46,385 bases of DNA. Origin: Oligosphaeraceae bacterium. GTDB lineage: Bacteria > Verrucomicrobiota > Lentisphaeria > Oligosphaerales > Oligosphaeraceae. The stretch is from positions 1-46,385 of the forward strand of contig JAAZKR010000046.1 of NCBI GenBank assembly GCA_012799725.1, in the 5' to 3' direction. The notes under the pieces are model-generated. The model was not told the DNA's origin and made no database searches. It saw nothing but the letters and a program-made list of their open reading frames with translations. The position numbers and the translations under genes were made by a program. This document shows positions 36,364 to 46,385 of the stretch, piece by piece (position 1 is the stretch's first letter; each line of letters begins with the position of its first letter).

Positions 36364-38687
36364 ACAAATCGCAATGGATCAGTTGCCCCGGACTTCCCGA
36401 AAAGGGATGTGTGGTTTTCTATGCCCGGAAGCGCTGGCAACTTGCAGCGCTTCCCGCATCGGCGATGCTGAAAATCAGTGCCGATAGCCGTTTCCGGCTC
36501 TGGATCAACGATATATTCGTAGGTTCAGGACCGGTGCGCGGCTCGACCGTATTAAATTTTCATGAAGTGTTTGAGATCGCGCCGCTGCTTCGCATAGGCG
36601 AAAATGAGTTCTTTGCCGAGGTTTGGTCACAGCGCGAAGAGAATTTTGTCTTTCATTCATTAGAAGCTGCATTGTGGGCAGAAGTGCGGGGAATGTTATA
36701 CAGCGCTCCCGGCGATGGTTGGGAGGTAAAACCAGCGCGCGGTTGGCGCAGCGATGTGCCCCATTACACCTTGCAAAGCGGCTTCATGGAGTGGTACGAC
36801 TTTCGCGAAGAGACGCAACCTGAGTCATGGTGCCCTGCCATAACAGCAAGAAACCACCAGCTCCTCGCGAAAAAACTTTTACCGAACCCTTTGCCCGCTT
36901 TCCCAGAATCATCACTACGTCCGGTGGAGGCGCTTTCGTGGTACGCAGTAGGCCCGCTGGACATTTTTGACGCGCATCGCATCCCCGACGTTCTATCCGA
37001 AGAACCACACATGGCGCTTTCTCCCGAACGGATCGTAAATCCCAGTGCACTTTTCAGCGGCAAAGGTGCTGTTATATTACGACCCGGCGCACCCGGAGAG
37101 GGTTTGGGCGTAATCCTCGATTTTGCCTCAGAAGTCTCCGGCCGTCTGGAAATCGAACTGGATGCACCTGCAGGAACCACGCTCCAGATTGCTTACGGCG
37201 AAGCTTTAAGCGGCGGTCGCATCGCCACCAAATTTTCCATGGATTACCATTTCACCGATGCATTTATCCTCAAAGATGGACGTAATCTTGTCACTACTGC
37301 CTTTTCTGAACGCGGCTTCCGAATGGTCGCGATTTCAATCCGAAACTTTGATCGACCGATTCGACTGGAGCGTGTAAGCGGCATAAACCGCCGCTATCCT
37401 TTTATGAAACGGGGCTCTTTTTTTTCCAGCGATTACCGCTTGAACCGTATCTTTGAGGTGTGTACGGAAACCTTGAGCGCCTGCGCTTCGGACGTTTTCA
37501 TGGATTGCCCATGGCGGGAACGCGCATTCTGGGTCAATGATTTGCTGGTCAACAACCTGGCAACACTGCACTGTTTCGGTGCGTCGGAACTGCACCGACA
37601 CTGCCTTGAACTCGCGTTTTCGCAACCGCACCCGTCAGAATTGCTTTCGGCGGTGGTACCGATGCCAAAGATGGCAGGACAGTGCGATTTTATCTTCGCC
37701 CCGACCAATCTTTATATGATGCTGATTCTTAAAGATTACTGGCACTTTTCCGGCGATGATGCAACAGTACGGCGCTATCTGCCTGACATTGAACGCATAT
37801 TCAATGCGATATGGCGTTTGGCGGACTCTGACGGCATCCTCCGCACCTCGGGAGTCACCGCCGAATGGAACTTCTATGACTGGAGTTTCGAGGAAAACCA
37901 TCTTTGCTGCAACAACGCCGGCGAGTCGATGCTCAGTTCGCTCTACCTTATCGCCTCCAGTACCTTTGAAGAAGTGGCCACAGCACTCGGGCATGACTTT
38001 GACCGCAGCGAATTGCAGCGGCGGCGTGCCTTGACCGCTCGGAACTTTGAAACGCGTTTCTTTTCAGAGGAAAGCGGACTAATCGAAGACGAACTGCGCT
38101 CGACTGACGATCTAACACCAGTTAAACGTTCGACTCAACTGGCGCACGCATTATGGCTCCTCACCGGCGAGGCATCACCCCGCGTTGCCGAAATCTGCCG
38201 CAAAGCTATTTCCGATGAATCGCTCCTAAAGCCTGATTACTATTTGCACTACTTCTGGTTCCAGGCCGCCGCATCAGCAGGAAAGGCACAAGAAGCGTTA
38301 GATCGCATCCGGCGCTACTGGGGACGCTGTATTGATACTGGCTCGCCTACTTTATATGAGGCCGGCATCCACACCTTCGGCAAACAGGCAATGGATGGTT
38401 CCGGCAGCCTCTGTCATGCTTTCGGTACTATTCCGGTGGCGTTCCTACACGAAGTGATCCTAGGCGTCAGAGCACTTGCACCGGGTTTTCGTGAATTTTC
38501 TTTTGCACCTAATCGATTCGACCTTGACTTCGCCGAAGGGCGCATTCCGGTTCCCGTTCCAAGTGGCTGCATTCGCGTGCGGCTCACTGTGGAATACACG
38601 GAGTTGACGGTCCCAGCTGGCTGCACAGCAGTGCTGCCAAACGGTGTGCGGCTCAATGCCGGATTTCATAAATTGAAAGCAACCTAA
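36357..38687 (+). CDS. Alpha-L-rhamnosidase-like protein (GH78-like, (alpha/alpha)6 barrel)
   Basis: KISADSRFRLWINDIFVGSGPVRG; SACASDVFMDCPWRERAFWVNDLLVNNLATLHCFG; HTFGKQAMDGSGSLCHAFGTIPVAFLHEVILGVRALAPGFREFSFAP. Confidence 0.85.
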   Translation: MLNKSQWISCPGLPEKGCVVFYARKRWQLAALPASAMLKISADSRFRLWINDIFVGSGPVRGSTVLNFHEVFEIAPLLRIGENEFFAEVWSQREENFVFHSLEAALWAEVRGMLYSAPGDGWEVKPARGWRSDVPHYTLQSGFMEWYDFREETQPESWCPAITARNHQLLAKKLLPNPLPAFPESSLRPVEALSWYAVGPLDIFDAHRIPDVLSEEPHMALSPERIVNPSALFSGKGAVILRPGAPGEGLGVILDFASEVSGRLEIELDAPAGTTLQIAYGEALSGGRIATKFSMDYHFTDAFILKDGRNLVTTAFSERGFRMVAISIRNFDRPIRLERVSGINRRYPFMKRGSFFSSDYRLNRIFEVCTETLSACASDVFMDCPWRERAFWVNDLLVNNLATLHCFGASELHRHCLELAFSQPHPSELLSAVVPMPKMAGQCDFIFAPTNLYMMLILKDYWHFSGDDATVRRYLPDIERIFNAIWRLADSDGILRTSGVTAEWNFYDWSFEENHLCCNNAGESMLSSLYLIASSTFEEVATALGHDFDRSELQRRRALTARNFETRFFSEESGLIEDELRSTDDLTPVKRSTQLAHALWLLTGEASPRVAEICRKAISDESLLKPDYYLHYFWFQAAASAGKAQEALDRIRRYWGRCIDTGSPTLYEAGIHTFGKQAMDGSGSLCHAFGTIPVAFLHEVILGVRALAPGFREFSFAPNRFDLDFAEGRIPVPVPSGCIRVRLTVEYTELTVPAGCTAVLPNGVRLNAGFHKLKAT

Positions 38688-38897
38688 AAAACTGGATCTA
38701 CGACGGTAGATGTAAAGCCTTTTTAACCTGGCACGGGCTGACGCCTACAACCTATTTTTAACCACGACCACTTGAAATGGCAGGAATTTTTTATGGTTGC
38801 TCCGACGAAGGTTGTTGCCTCGACGGATGAAATGGCACTTGAATTTGCGGTCTAATTTGTTGGTTTCTCCGACGGATCGGTCAGATCTGCATAATAC

Positions 38898-38978
38898 TTT
38901 GCGCCGTAGTCGCTTAACCCTAGACTTTAGCCTAGAATGAAGACCCCACCCAAAGACAGTGCCTTGTAAAGGTACTAC
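38898..38978 (+). repeat. Dispersed intergenic repeat family A, full-length copy (plus orientation)
   Basis: ctttgcgccgtagtcgcttaaccctagactttagcctagaatgaagaccccacccaaagacagtgccttgtaaaggtactac. Confidence 0.75.
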
Positions 38979-39200
38979 AATCAGTCGGAAAAGTCAGATA
39001 AATGATTATGTGCCAATGACTTGAAGATCACTTTTTAAAAATCTTCCACAAAAACAAGAAGTCGAGTGATAGTAACATAAGGTATCATGCAGAAACAGGA
39101 CAATTCCAGAAAATCACAGCTATTCCTGATCCTGAAAATACGCACTATAAAAACTTTTTCCAGCAGGACTTGATTTTTCGGTTTAATAGCTTACATTCAT

Positions 39201-39216
39201 AATGTACCGGTACATT
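39201..39216. promoter_or_regulatory. Candidate LacI-family operator upstream of prepilin/GH123-like cluster
   Basis: AATGTACCGGTACATT, perfect 16-bp palindrome with central CCGG; near-identical to 34570-34585. Confidence 0.65.
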
Positions 39217-39462
39217 GCGCCTGTGTTTCAACTCTGGAGGCATGCGTTCATTGGCTTGCATTGTTTGTTTTACGATGCGACAAATCATGCTTTTTTTCAG
39301 TTAAACGCGCGTATGATTTATTTTGAAGCAATTGAGACGATTCCATAAAGCATTTTATAGGAATTTAATATATTTTTCAAAACGGAGACGGAAAATTACA
39401 AACATAAAGGAAAAATAATGCAACGAAAATCATTCACTCAACTACAATATGAGGAAAAAACA

Positions 39463-40173
39463 ATGAAACGTGGATTGTTCACCTTGATTGAATTGCTTGT
39501 TGTCATTGCGATCATCGCGATACTCGCCTCCATGCTGCTGCCGGCCTTGAACAAGGCACGTACGAAAGCACGTAAGATCAACTGTCTATCCAACATCAAA
39601 GCGCTGACCCTTGCCTCGATCATGTATACCGATGACAACGACGGATATACGGCTGCTGTTTTCTGCGACAGACCTGCTGGCCAGCGCTGGTGTGTTGAGT
39701 TATACAGCAAATACATCATGAAGGATACTAGGGTTTTCCTCTGTCCGTCTAAACCACAGTCCAAGTGGGATAAAAGCGATTTCTGGACAACTGGCAACAT
39801 CGGCTACGCAGTTCCTCGCGGTATTGTGGGCTGGAACCCTAGCGGAAACAACGGTGAAGGTCAGAAATGCACACAGATTGGCAGGCTGAAGAGCACGACT
39901 GCAATTATTGGCGAGGGTCTTATCCAGGCTGAAGGCGGCAATGAATACTCCATCTGGAACGCCGGTGAATATGGTGGTATGGCGCCCACGGTTATGATCC
40001 TCACTGGCGCATCAACCTCCTATCCTATTGATGATACACGCCATGAAGGCGGTGCTAACTTCGGTTTCGTTGACGGTTCCGCAGCATTCCTGGCAACAGC
40101 CCAAATCAAGACCGGGCACCAGACATACTTCAGACCTATATGCTTCGGCGGCATACATCGCGAAATCTGGTAA
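39463..40173 (+). CDS. Prepilin-type (DUF1559/H-X9-DG-like) protein
   Basis: ORF 39418..40173, probable start [63 protein letters not shown]-term [17 protein letters not shown]. Confidence 0.87.
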   Translation: MKRGLFTLIELLVVIAIIAILASMLLPALNKARTKARKINCLSNIKALTLASIMYTDDNDGYTAAVFCDRPAGQRWCVELYSKYIMKDTRVFLCPSKPQSKWDKSDFWTTGNIGYAVPRGIVGWNPSGNNGEGQKCTQIGRLKSTTAIIGEGLIQAEGGNEYSIWNAGEYGGMAPTVMILTGASTSYPIDDTRHEGGANFGFVDGSAAFLATAQIKTGHQTYFRPICFGGIHREIW

Positions 40174-40196
40174 AAATTCAAAGGGGAAACAACTCA

Positions 40197-43009
40197 TGCA
40201 GGTATTTAGAATCCATGTGTTCGTCCATGCCATACTATTCAGCTTGGCAGCGATAGCCGCGCATCCTTTTGCAATTCTCGACAAAGAAGCTGATGGCATT
40301 GCAAAGATACGCCCTGTGTTTGTCATGTCCGAGGCTTTTTCGCAATATAGGCCAGACGAGCAAGCAGAGTTGCGTGGATTCTGGGCAACTGCTGTTGACC
40401 TGAATATGAATTTGTCGAAGGAATTCAACTGGGCTGCACCAACGCTGAATAACACCATGCAGCTGCTGACTGCCCAAGGTGATTATACATGCGCGGCATT
40501 CTCCGTGTTTTTTGCCAAAGAAGCTCCCAAACTGGAAATTATTTCCAGTGAACTGAAAAGTCGAAATCATGTCATTCCAGTTTCTGAAACCTGTGTGTTA
40601 CAGATTTCGCCGGCAAAATCTGTTCCACGTTTTCCCTACTGCAATCTGATGTGGGAACCAGTGACAAACGATATGAAACCTGGCGATCAGCTCAATCTGG
40701 TCTATATGGTCAATGTTTCAGCGGACACCCCCGCAGGTCTCTACAAAAGTCAGGTTACACTTGTTGCAAATGGTCAACAAATGGCTCTGAATGTGGAATT
40801 ACGTGTGGCGGATTTTACTCTGCCGGAGTGCGGTAATTTCGGATTCTTTCTGAATGGAAATCTCTATCAGCCAAGAGACGGTTACAACTGCAACCAAAAA
40901 GCCTTTGTTAAGGAAAATCTCAAGCTGTATTTCAATTATTTTAAGACACGCCGTTTCAATTCTATTTCAATTTTCGACAATCTTCCAGACTTGCGCTATA
41001 TAGATGGTAAAGTCACAGGCAATTTCAGCGACATGTCAGCGATTGCAGCCGCCATGAACGCCAGCGGTTTGAAAGGCAAGCTACTTATTGACCTACGTGA
41101 TATCGGCTATTGGTGCAACGCAGTTGCCATTAAATTGGAAGAGTTGGGCAACAAGGTGACGGCAGGTGACCTAGGCGTTACTATGGTACAACGTAAGCCC
41201 AGTATAGAGCCATATCCGGAAAAAGCAAAAGAACTATATGCTGAATCAATCCGCCTGCTTATTGCCCAGGCAAAAGCAGAACATTGGCCGGATATTAGAA
41301 TCTTTGCAGATGAAGAGCTGGGCAACCAATTCCCGCTAAAAATCAATAACTATGAGTGCTTTATGCCCGTTATCATGAAAGAGTTTGCTGAATATGCCGC
41401 TGTCATTGACAACGGCATTGGCTGGGGACGGAAAACAGCAACCGAATACGCCGCACGAGACCAAGTTCGTCACAGGCAGTATAACAGCTGGACAGAAGAA
41501 GCCTTGGCAAATGCTGAGGCGGAAAATGCTGAGGTCTGGACGTTCAATTACGCAACCTCGAGGCTGGCAAACGGCTTCCTGCAAAGTCGCATGAACTCAA
41601 AAGGACATCACCAATGGGCGGATCTTTGGGATGCGAGCAATTTCCAGTGGCAGTTTACCAGGCTTTCGCCCAAAGGAGTAGTCACCTCACTAAATGCCGA
41701 ATGGATGCATGAAGGCTGTGTTGACTACGCGGCCTGTGAATATCTCAAGACCTTGATCGCAGAATGCGAAGCGGCTGGAAACACTACTCTGGCGGCAGAA
41801 GGCAAAGCAGTCCTTGCTGAGATTTTCCGTGATCTGTCAGTTAACCACACAACAGCCCAGAACTATGGGCAGATGATGCCGAATTCGGCGCTGTCTGCCT
41901 GGCGGTGGCTGGTTTTCCAGGCAATTGAAAAACTGCAGGATGGCCATTTCACGGCCGCCACAGTTGGAGATGGCAAGCCGTCCATGCGCCTTGAACCGAC
42001 AAAACAGATTACAGTTCCCAACAATGACTATATTCTGAAAGTGAAGAATATGGATGGAATATTTCAGGAAACCGCAGAAACACCCGAAGACTTCTGGAGT
42101 GAATTCATCGGCCCGTTCTCACATCTGACAGAATACGAAGCGCAGCTCCGTGCATTCTGCAGCACCCCCGAGGAATTCAAGGCAAAGAATGCCCCCAGCT
42201 ATACGATGGCACGCGTGGCCAGCATTCCGGCTGGTCTGGCGATCTACACCTATGCAAATCACGTTCAGCCAAAGGATCCCTACCGTTATGAGCGCCAAGA
42301 TGACGATGGCGATATGTGGCAGGATGACTGCATCGAATTTTTCTTCGGTTTCCCCAACGGCAAGCACGCACATCTGATGTATAACTCAGCAGGCAAAAAG
42401 ACATTTTTCTATGGAGGCCAAGTTATTCCTGCCGAAGACAAAATCAAGAGTTTCATCAAGTCACCGATCAATGTGACTGGTGGAACAATCAATAAAATGC
42501 TTATTCCGTGGAGCTATTTTGGTCTGACTTTGCAACCGCTCCCCGGAACAGTCTGGGAATTCAATGTGGGACGTGAAATGCACACTTTCCGTACCCCGAC
42601 TGAGGCTCCGATGAGCTGGGCGCGCCTGGCAACAAGCTTCCACGAGCAAGATAAGTGGGGAAGACTGGTCTTTACTGGCAGCGATGGCGTCTCAAACGTA
42701 AAGGCAGAGCCATCACTGATGGTTGAACCCAGCCTGGCCAAGATGGTTACTGTTGGTTTGCCGTTCCCTTTCAATATGGAAATCCGAGCCGATGTGCAGA
42801 TACTGAGCCTAGATGTCACCCTCGTCCATGAGGACGGCACGGAAGTCGCCCTGGAGACAATCAAGGCACCGGTTGGCAGCTCACGGCTTGTCATTGAAAC
42901 TGCGGGCCTGAAACTAGGCAGCTGGACGCTTTATCCTCGAATCTCCCAAAAGCCAGTTGCTCCATCCAATGTAGTCTCATTCAGAGTTGTGGATTCACCT
43001 TGGAAATAA
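40197..43009 (+). CDS. Exported glycoside hydrolase-like protein (GH123/DUF4091-like) with C-terminal CBM9-like domain
   Basis: ORF 40028..43009; likely start MQVFRIHVFVHAILFSLAAIAAHP at 40197 (signal peptide, 23 nt after prepilin stop). VSADTPAGLYKSQVTLVANGQQMALNVELRVADFTLPE linker typical of DUF4091/GH123; DDGDMWQDDCIEFFFGFPNGKHAHLMYNSAGK typical of CBM9-like. Confidence 0.7.
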
Positions 43010-43201
43010 TCAAGGTTTACTTCAAACATTCATCCGAAGCAACAGTCTGAGGGAAAGGTGGTGATAAGAGACTGTAAAGAATTGCTGGCGTCCCAAAGTT
43101 GGGACCTGAACTCTAAAAGTCGTCAATGACTTGAAAAAAACGGAGGTTCCCCGTAGATTCTTTGCGTTGTAGTTAAGCAGTAACTAAAAAAACGGGCTTA
43201 T

Positions 43202-44194
43202 TCAGGAATTTAGTTTTACTGAGACACCGCCCCCTTTTTCGCGAGCTTTATTGAAAGCTTTTGCGGCAGCGCTGACATCATGAGCACCCAGGCCAACCAA
43301 GACGCAGAGGATCTTCTCCTGATCGGAACTGCGTCCCTGCGCCTTGCCGGCAACTATGCTCCCAAGCTCAGGAGACAACGAAGCTTCCGGAATTTTGTTC
43401 TGCTCGACCAAGTTTTTAATTTCACCACGATGTGCGGCCTGTCCCGCACTGTCAACAACGATTTTATCGAAGCTGAGCAAGGCATCGTCTTCTGCCTGCT
43501 GGTATGAGCCCATTCCCAGCATCAGCACGCCGGGCTGTAGCCATTCCTTGCGTATGAATGGTTTTGCAGCGGTAGTCAACAGCACCACGACATCGGCCTT
43601 GCTAACAGCAGCGGCGGCATCAGTCGTTGTCTGCACCTGAATTCCGTATTCGCCAGCCATGGTTTGCTGGAAGGCGACCAAGCGTTCGTTGTTGATATCC
43701 ACGACAGTCAGCTCGGCTTTCGGCGCCACCTGATGGATGCAAACAGTCGCGGTATGACCCTGCGTTCCCGCGCCAACCATGGCAATGCGTTTTGTCTCTT
43801 TCCTGGCCAGATATTTTACTGCAATGGCAGCTGATGCACCGGTACGCCAGTCTGAAATATAAGTACCATCCAAAACGGCCAAAGTATCTCCGTTTTTAGG
43901 GCTGGTCAACACCAGCAGCCCGCGAATATAAGGCATCCCATTTCCAGGATTTTCCGGGTAGCCGCCCACCCACTTAATGCCAGCGGCGTGTTGCGATACC
44001 AAGAAAGCCGGCATTGCGTTGTTCCAAGAATCCGAACCGCTCCGAGACATGTCCAAATGAATTTTCGGAGGCATCACCACCTGCCCAAGCCCCCAATCCC
44101 TAAATACCGCCTCTACAATCCCATTAAATTCCGTGTATGGCAACAAGGCTTTTATCTCACTATGCCGAAGAATAAGCGTCTCGGATTTGCTCAT
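43202..44194 (-). CDS. Ornithine cyclodeaminase / mu-crystallin family protein
   Basis: ORF 43202..44212; LLVLTSPKNGDTLAVLDGTYISDWRTGASAAIAVKYLARKETKRIAMVGAGTQGHTATVCIHQVAPKAELTVVDIN. Confidence 0.9.
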   Translation of the reverse strand: MSKSETLILRHSEIKALLPYTEFNGIVEAVFRDWGLGQVVMPPKIHLDMSRSGSDSWNNAMPAFLVSQHAAGIKWVGGYPENPGNGMPYIRGLLVLTSPKNGDTLAVLDGTYISDWRTGASAAIAVKYLARKETKRIAMVGAGTQGHTATVCIHQVAPKAELTVVDINNERLVAFQQTMAGEYGIQVQTTTDAAAAVSKADVVVLLTTAAKPFIRKEWLQPGVLMLGMGSYQQAEDDALLSFDKIVVDSAGQAAHRGEIKNLVEQNKIPEASLSPELGSIVAGKAQGRSSDQEKILCVLVGLGAHDVSAAAKAFNKAREKGGGVSVKLNS

Positions 44195-44284
44195 GTTCGT
44201 CCTCCTGATCAAATTGTACCAATTGAAGCTTTCTTGAACCGTAGAATGTTTTCGTAAAAACGCTCTACGACTATACCTGCGTGG

Positions 44285-44902
44285 TCATAAGAAAAACAGT
44301 TCCTTTAACCAGTTGATGAAGTTTTTCGCGGCGTTGGCTTTCAGGTATTGTGCTTTGATAGCCGTGCCGAAAGGTTTACCCGGCTCTTCCTGCCAAGCGA
44401 GCCATGTGTGGATCAATGCCTTGGACTTGTCCTTGTCCGCAAACAGCTGGTGCCCTTCAGGAATGTTGTCGATGCTATGTTCAGCATGGTCGAGCAATTC
44501 ATTCGGTGTTGGCACTAGTAAACGCAGAAAGTCTTCCAGAATGCCGTTGCTTCGATTGTCGGGCATCAGCCATATGCCGACCTTGGGTAGCAATGCATCT
44601 GCTGGCGGGGGAAGAATAGTTCCCAGAGGTGCAGGAGTCTTCGGAGCAGTATATCCAGCGGCGACCAAGTGGTCACGCAGGGAGTCCCAACGCGCCTGCA
44701 TGTTTGTGTCAGCATCTACAAGAATGCCGAGAGCCTTGACATCGCTGCCTTTGAGCTGGACAGGTAAACTTTCGAGCAACTCGGAAATGCCGCCAAGGTT
44801 CTTGATCTCGTCGATTCGCCCAAGATTATGATAATCGCAGAGATGCTTCACGACATGTTCGTCGTCGGTGCCTTCCACCATGAGTATATTTTTACTTTCC
44901 AT
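44285..44902 (-). CDS. TOPRIM-like protein (DUF3226-type), partner of AAA ATPase
   Basis: NILMVEGTDDEHVVKHLCDYH (EG..DE TOPRIM Glu) and KALGILVDADTNMQARWDSLRDHL (DxD); WLMPDNRSNGILEDFLRLLVP; 2 nt downstream of the ATPase gene. Confidence 0.75.
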   Translation of the reverse strand: MESKNILMVEGTDDEHVVKHLCDYHNLGRIDEIKNLGGISELLESLPVQLKGSDVKALGILVDADTNMQARWDSLRDHLVAAGYTAPKTPAPLGTILPPPADALLPKVGIWLMPDNRSNGILEDFLRLLVPTPNELLDHAEHSIDNIPEGHQLFADKDKSKALIHTWLAWQEEPGKPFGTAIKAQYLKANAAKNFINWLKELFFL

Positions 44903-44904
44903 GG

Positions 44905-46032
44905 TTAGCGCACCTCAATTCCATCGCGTGTTGCCACGGCGAGTTCATCTTTCTTGAAGAGCGTCGGAATGACGGCGTCGCCTTTGCGGGATAGTCGTAC
45001 AAGGGCAACGTCTTCAGTGGTTTCAGCAGCCGTTTTCTGGAACGCCTCGATAGCATCCCAACTGTGAGACGTGGCGAAGACTTGTACGTTCAAGTTTTTA
45101 GCCAGGCGAAAAATGGCTCGCCAAACATCCGGTTGCACAGTATGGTGCATCCCATTCTCGAACTCGTCGATAAGTAGTAGGCCATCTTTGGCGTTCACCA
45201 GCGAAAGTGCGATGCTGAAGAGCCGGTTCAGGCCGTCCCCATATGAGCGAAGAGGGAGAGGACGCTGATAGTTTTTTGACCGAACAATGGCAGCCCGAGA
45301 CCGGCGGGGGTCGTTTCCACCGACCATCGAGACGGCAAATATACTTGGATCAATGATCTGGAGCGCATGAACGACCTCTTTTTCGCTGTCGGAAAGCGCG
45401 ATGTTGTCCCAAAGTGCACCAAGATTAGCGGTGCTTTCGCCGCCATAGGGGCTGACATAGACGCACTGCAGCAGAGGTTTTTCGCCGAACATAGAACGGT
45501 ATGATCTATTACTACTATAAGGGAAACGCTGGAAGAAGGATACCAGCGAAATTTCACGCGTTCCATTTGGTGACTTGATCACCAGCGCAGGCCAATTTTC
45601 TCCTAACAGTTTGGGGAGCTTCAGGTCGATTTGGTCGGATTGGGTCTGTGACCTCGTTAGCCACTCGAGCTGCAAAGTCAACCCAAAACCATGTTGCTTG
45701 CCTTTCGCTTTTATCTGGATTGGTTTGAAATCCTTGATAGATTGCGGAAAACCGGCAAAGAGACTGGCAAGCCAAAGCAGCGTATCAGCTTCGTTCAGAC
45801 GCAGGGAATCCGCCATATTGTCGACATTTTCTTCCCGATAGCTCAGAATACTGGAGATGACGGACGGGTCTGCATTTGAGCTTAAGATGCGAAGCGCCTC
45901 TAATATGGACGACTTACCTGTATTATTACGGCCAGTGATCAGGTTGACTCGCCCCAATCCCTTGACAGAGAAGTCCCGCAACGCTCGGAATCCTGAGACC
46001 GTAAGTTCAGTGATGCTTGGTTTCTGTTTCAT
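44905..46032 (-). CDS. AAA-family (AAA_15/21, OLD-like) ATPase
   Basis: ORF 44905..46044; Walker A GRNNTGKSSILEAL, Walker B GLLLIDEFENGMHH, H-loop VFATSHSWDAIEAF. Confidence 0.88.
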   Translation of the reverse strand: MKQKPSITELTVSGFRALRDFSVKGLGRVNLITGRNNTGKSSILEALRILSSNADPSVISSILSYREENVDNMADSLRLNEADTLLWLASLFAGFPQSIKDFKPIQIKAKGKQHGFGLTLQLEWLTRSQTQSDQIDLKLPKLLGENWPALVIKSPNGTREISLVSFFQRFPYSSNRSYRSMFGEKPLLQCVYVSPYGGESTANLGALWDNIALSDSEKEVVHALQIIDPSIFAVSMVGGNDPRRSRAAIVRSKNYQRPLPLRSYGDGLNRLFSIALSLVNAKDGLLLIDEFENGMHHTVQPDVWRAIFRLAKNLNVQVFATSHSWDAIEAFQKTAAETTEDVALVRLSRKGDAVIPTLFKKDELAVATRDGIEVR

Positions 46033-46385
46033 TGCAGCTCTCAATTAGTGTGTTGCATTATATACCACTTCTGGGTGACCGTGGCGCAGCTGACATGCAC
46101 GTGCCGAATCCTCCATCGCGTCGCTCCCCATGGCAGTATGGTGTAAAATATAGCATCTGATGCAACGACTGCAATTGTTTGTTAATCGTCCGGCGATATG
46201 TGATATGGTACACCCCAAAGTTAACTTTTCCGTGGTTAAACAACTTTTTGTCCAGGGCTAATAATGTGAAAAAACAGAAAAACTGGTGTTGTACCAATCG
46301 GAAATTTCTTGATCCGCAGAATGTCAGACCCATACTATAACTCTGAATTTCACCTGCTTCACCGTGCATATCACAGGGAGTAGGA

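Noticed and set aside
40028-40196. Extended N-terminus of the GH123-like ORF overlapping the prepilin gene
   Set aside because: The overlap lies out of frame in a conserved prepilin CDS; an ATG at 40197 followed by a signal peptide fits better.
44241-44268. Terminator of the AAA/TOPRIM operon (GTAGA..GTTTT cgt AAAAAC..TCTAC)
   Set aside because: Imperfect stem and no clear T-run in the transcription direction; left unannotated.

Overview
The window looks like a chromosomal segment from a PVC-group bacterium, probably Lentisphaerota/Victivallales-like. This is inferred from the many [16 protein letters not shown] prepilin-like proteins, the DUF4838/GH78/GH123-like CAZymes and the LacI regulators; it was not tested by search. 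The left half is largely core: a beta-propeller lyase-like gene behind a decayed LacI remnant, heptosyltransferase, accD, an eight-gene pseudopilin cluster (GspH/I/J/K/G-like), holA, an HTH-EIIA(PtsN-like) protein, a GT4 glycosyltransferase, a CBS/DHH family II pyrophosphatase, an rpoZ-like gene, an MFS transporter and an SDR epimerase. The right half is a carbohydrate catabolism region: a large glycosidase-like protein; a prepilin-like gene followed by DUF4838, sialidase-like and DapA/NanA-family genes; two GH78 rhamnosidase-like genes around a LacI regulator; and a second prepilin-like gene followed by a GH123-like protein with a CBM9-like domain. It ends with an ornithine cyclodeaminase family gene and an AAA-ATPase + TOPRIM pair resembling a split OLD/PARIS-type module. 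The most unusual signals are: (i) two cases where a pseudopilin-like gene heads a CAZyme cluster; (ii) a LacI-type operator pair (AATGTACCGGTACATT / AATGTACCGCGACATT) that may tie one of these clusters to the LacI gene; (iii) several families of dispersed intergenic repeats, including two ~170-250 bp paralogous leaders that differ by presence/absence of a TTGGCG hairpin and end in hairpins of unrelated sequence; (iv) a one-base frameshift that artificially fuses a LacI C-terminus to the propeller ORF. No CRISPR array, rRNA, tRNA or transposase was found by eye.
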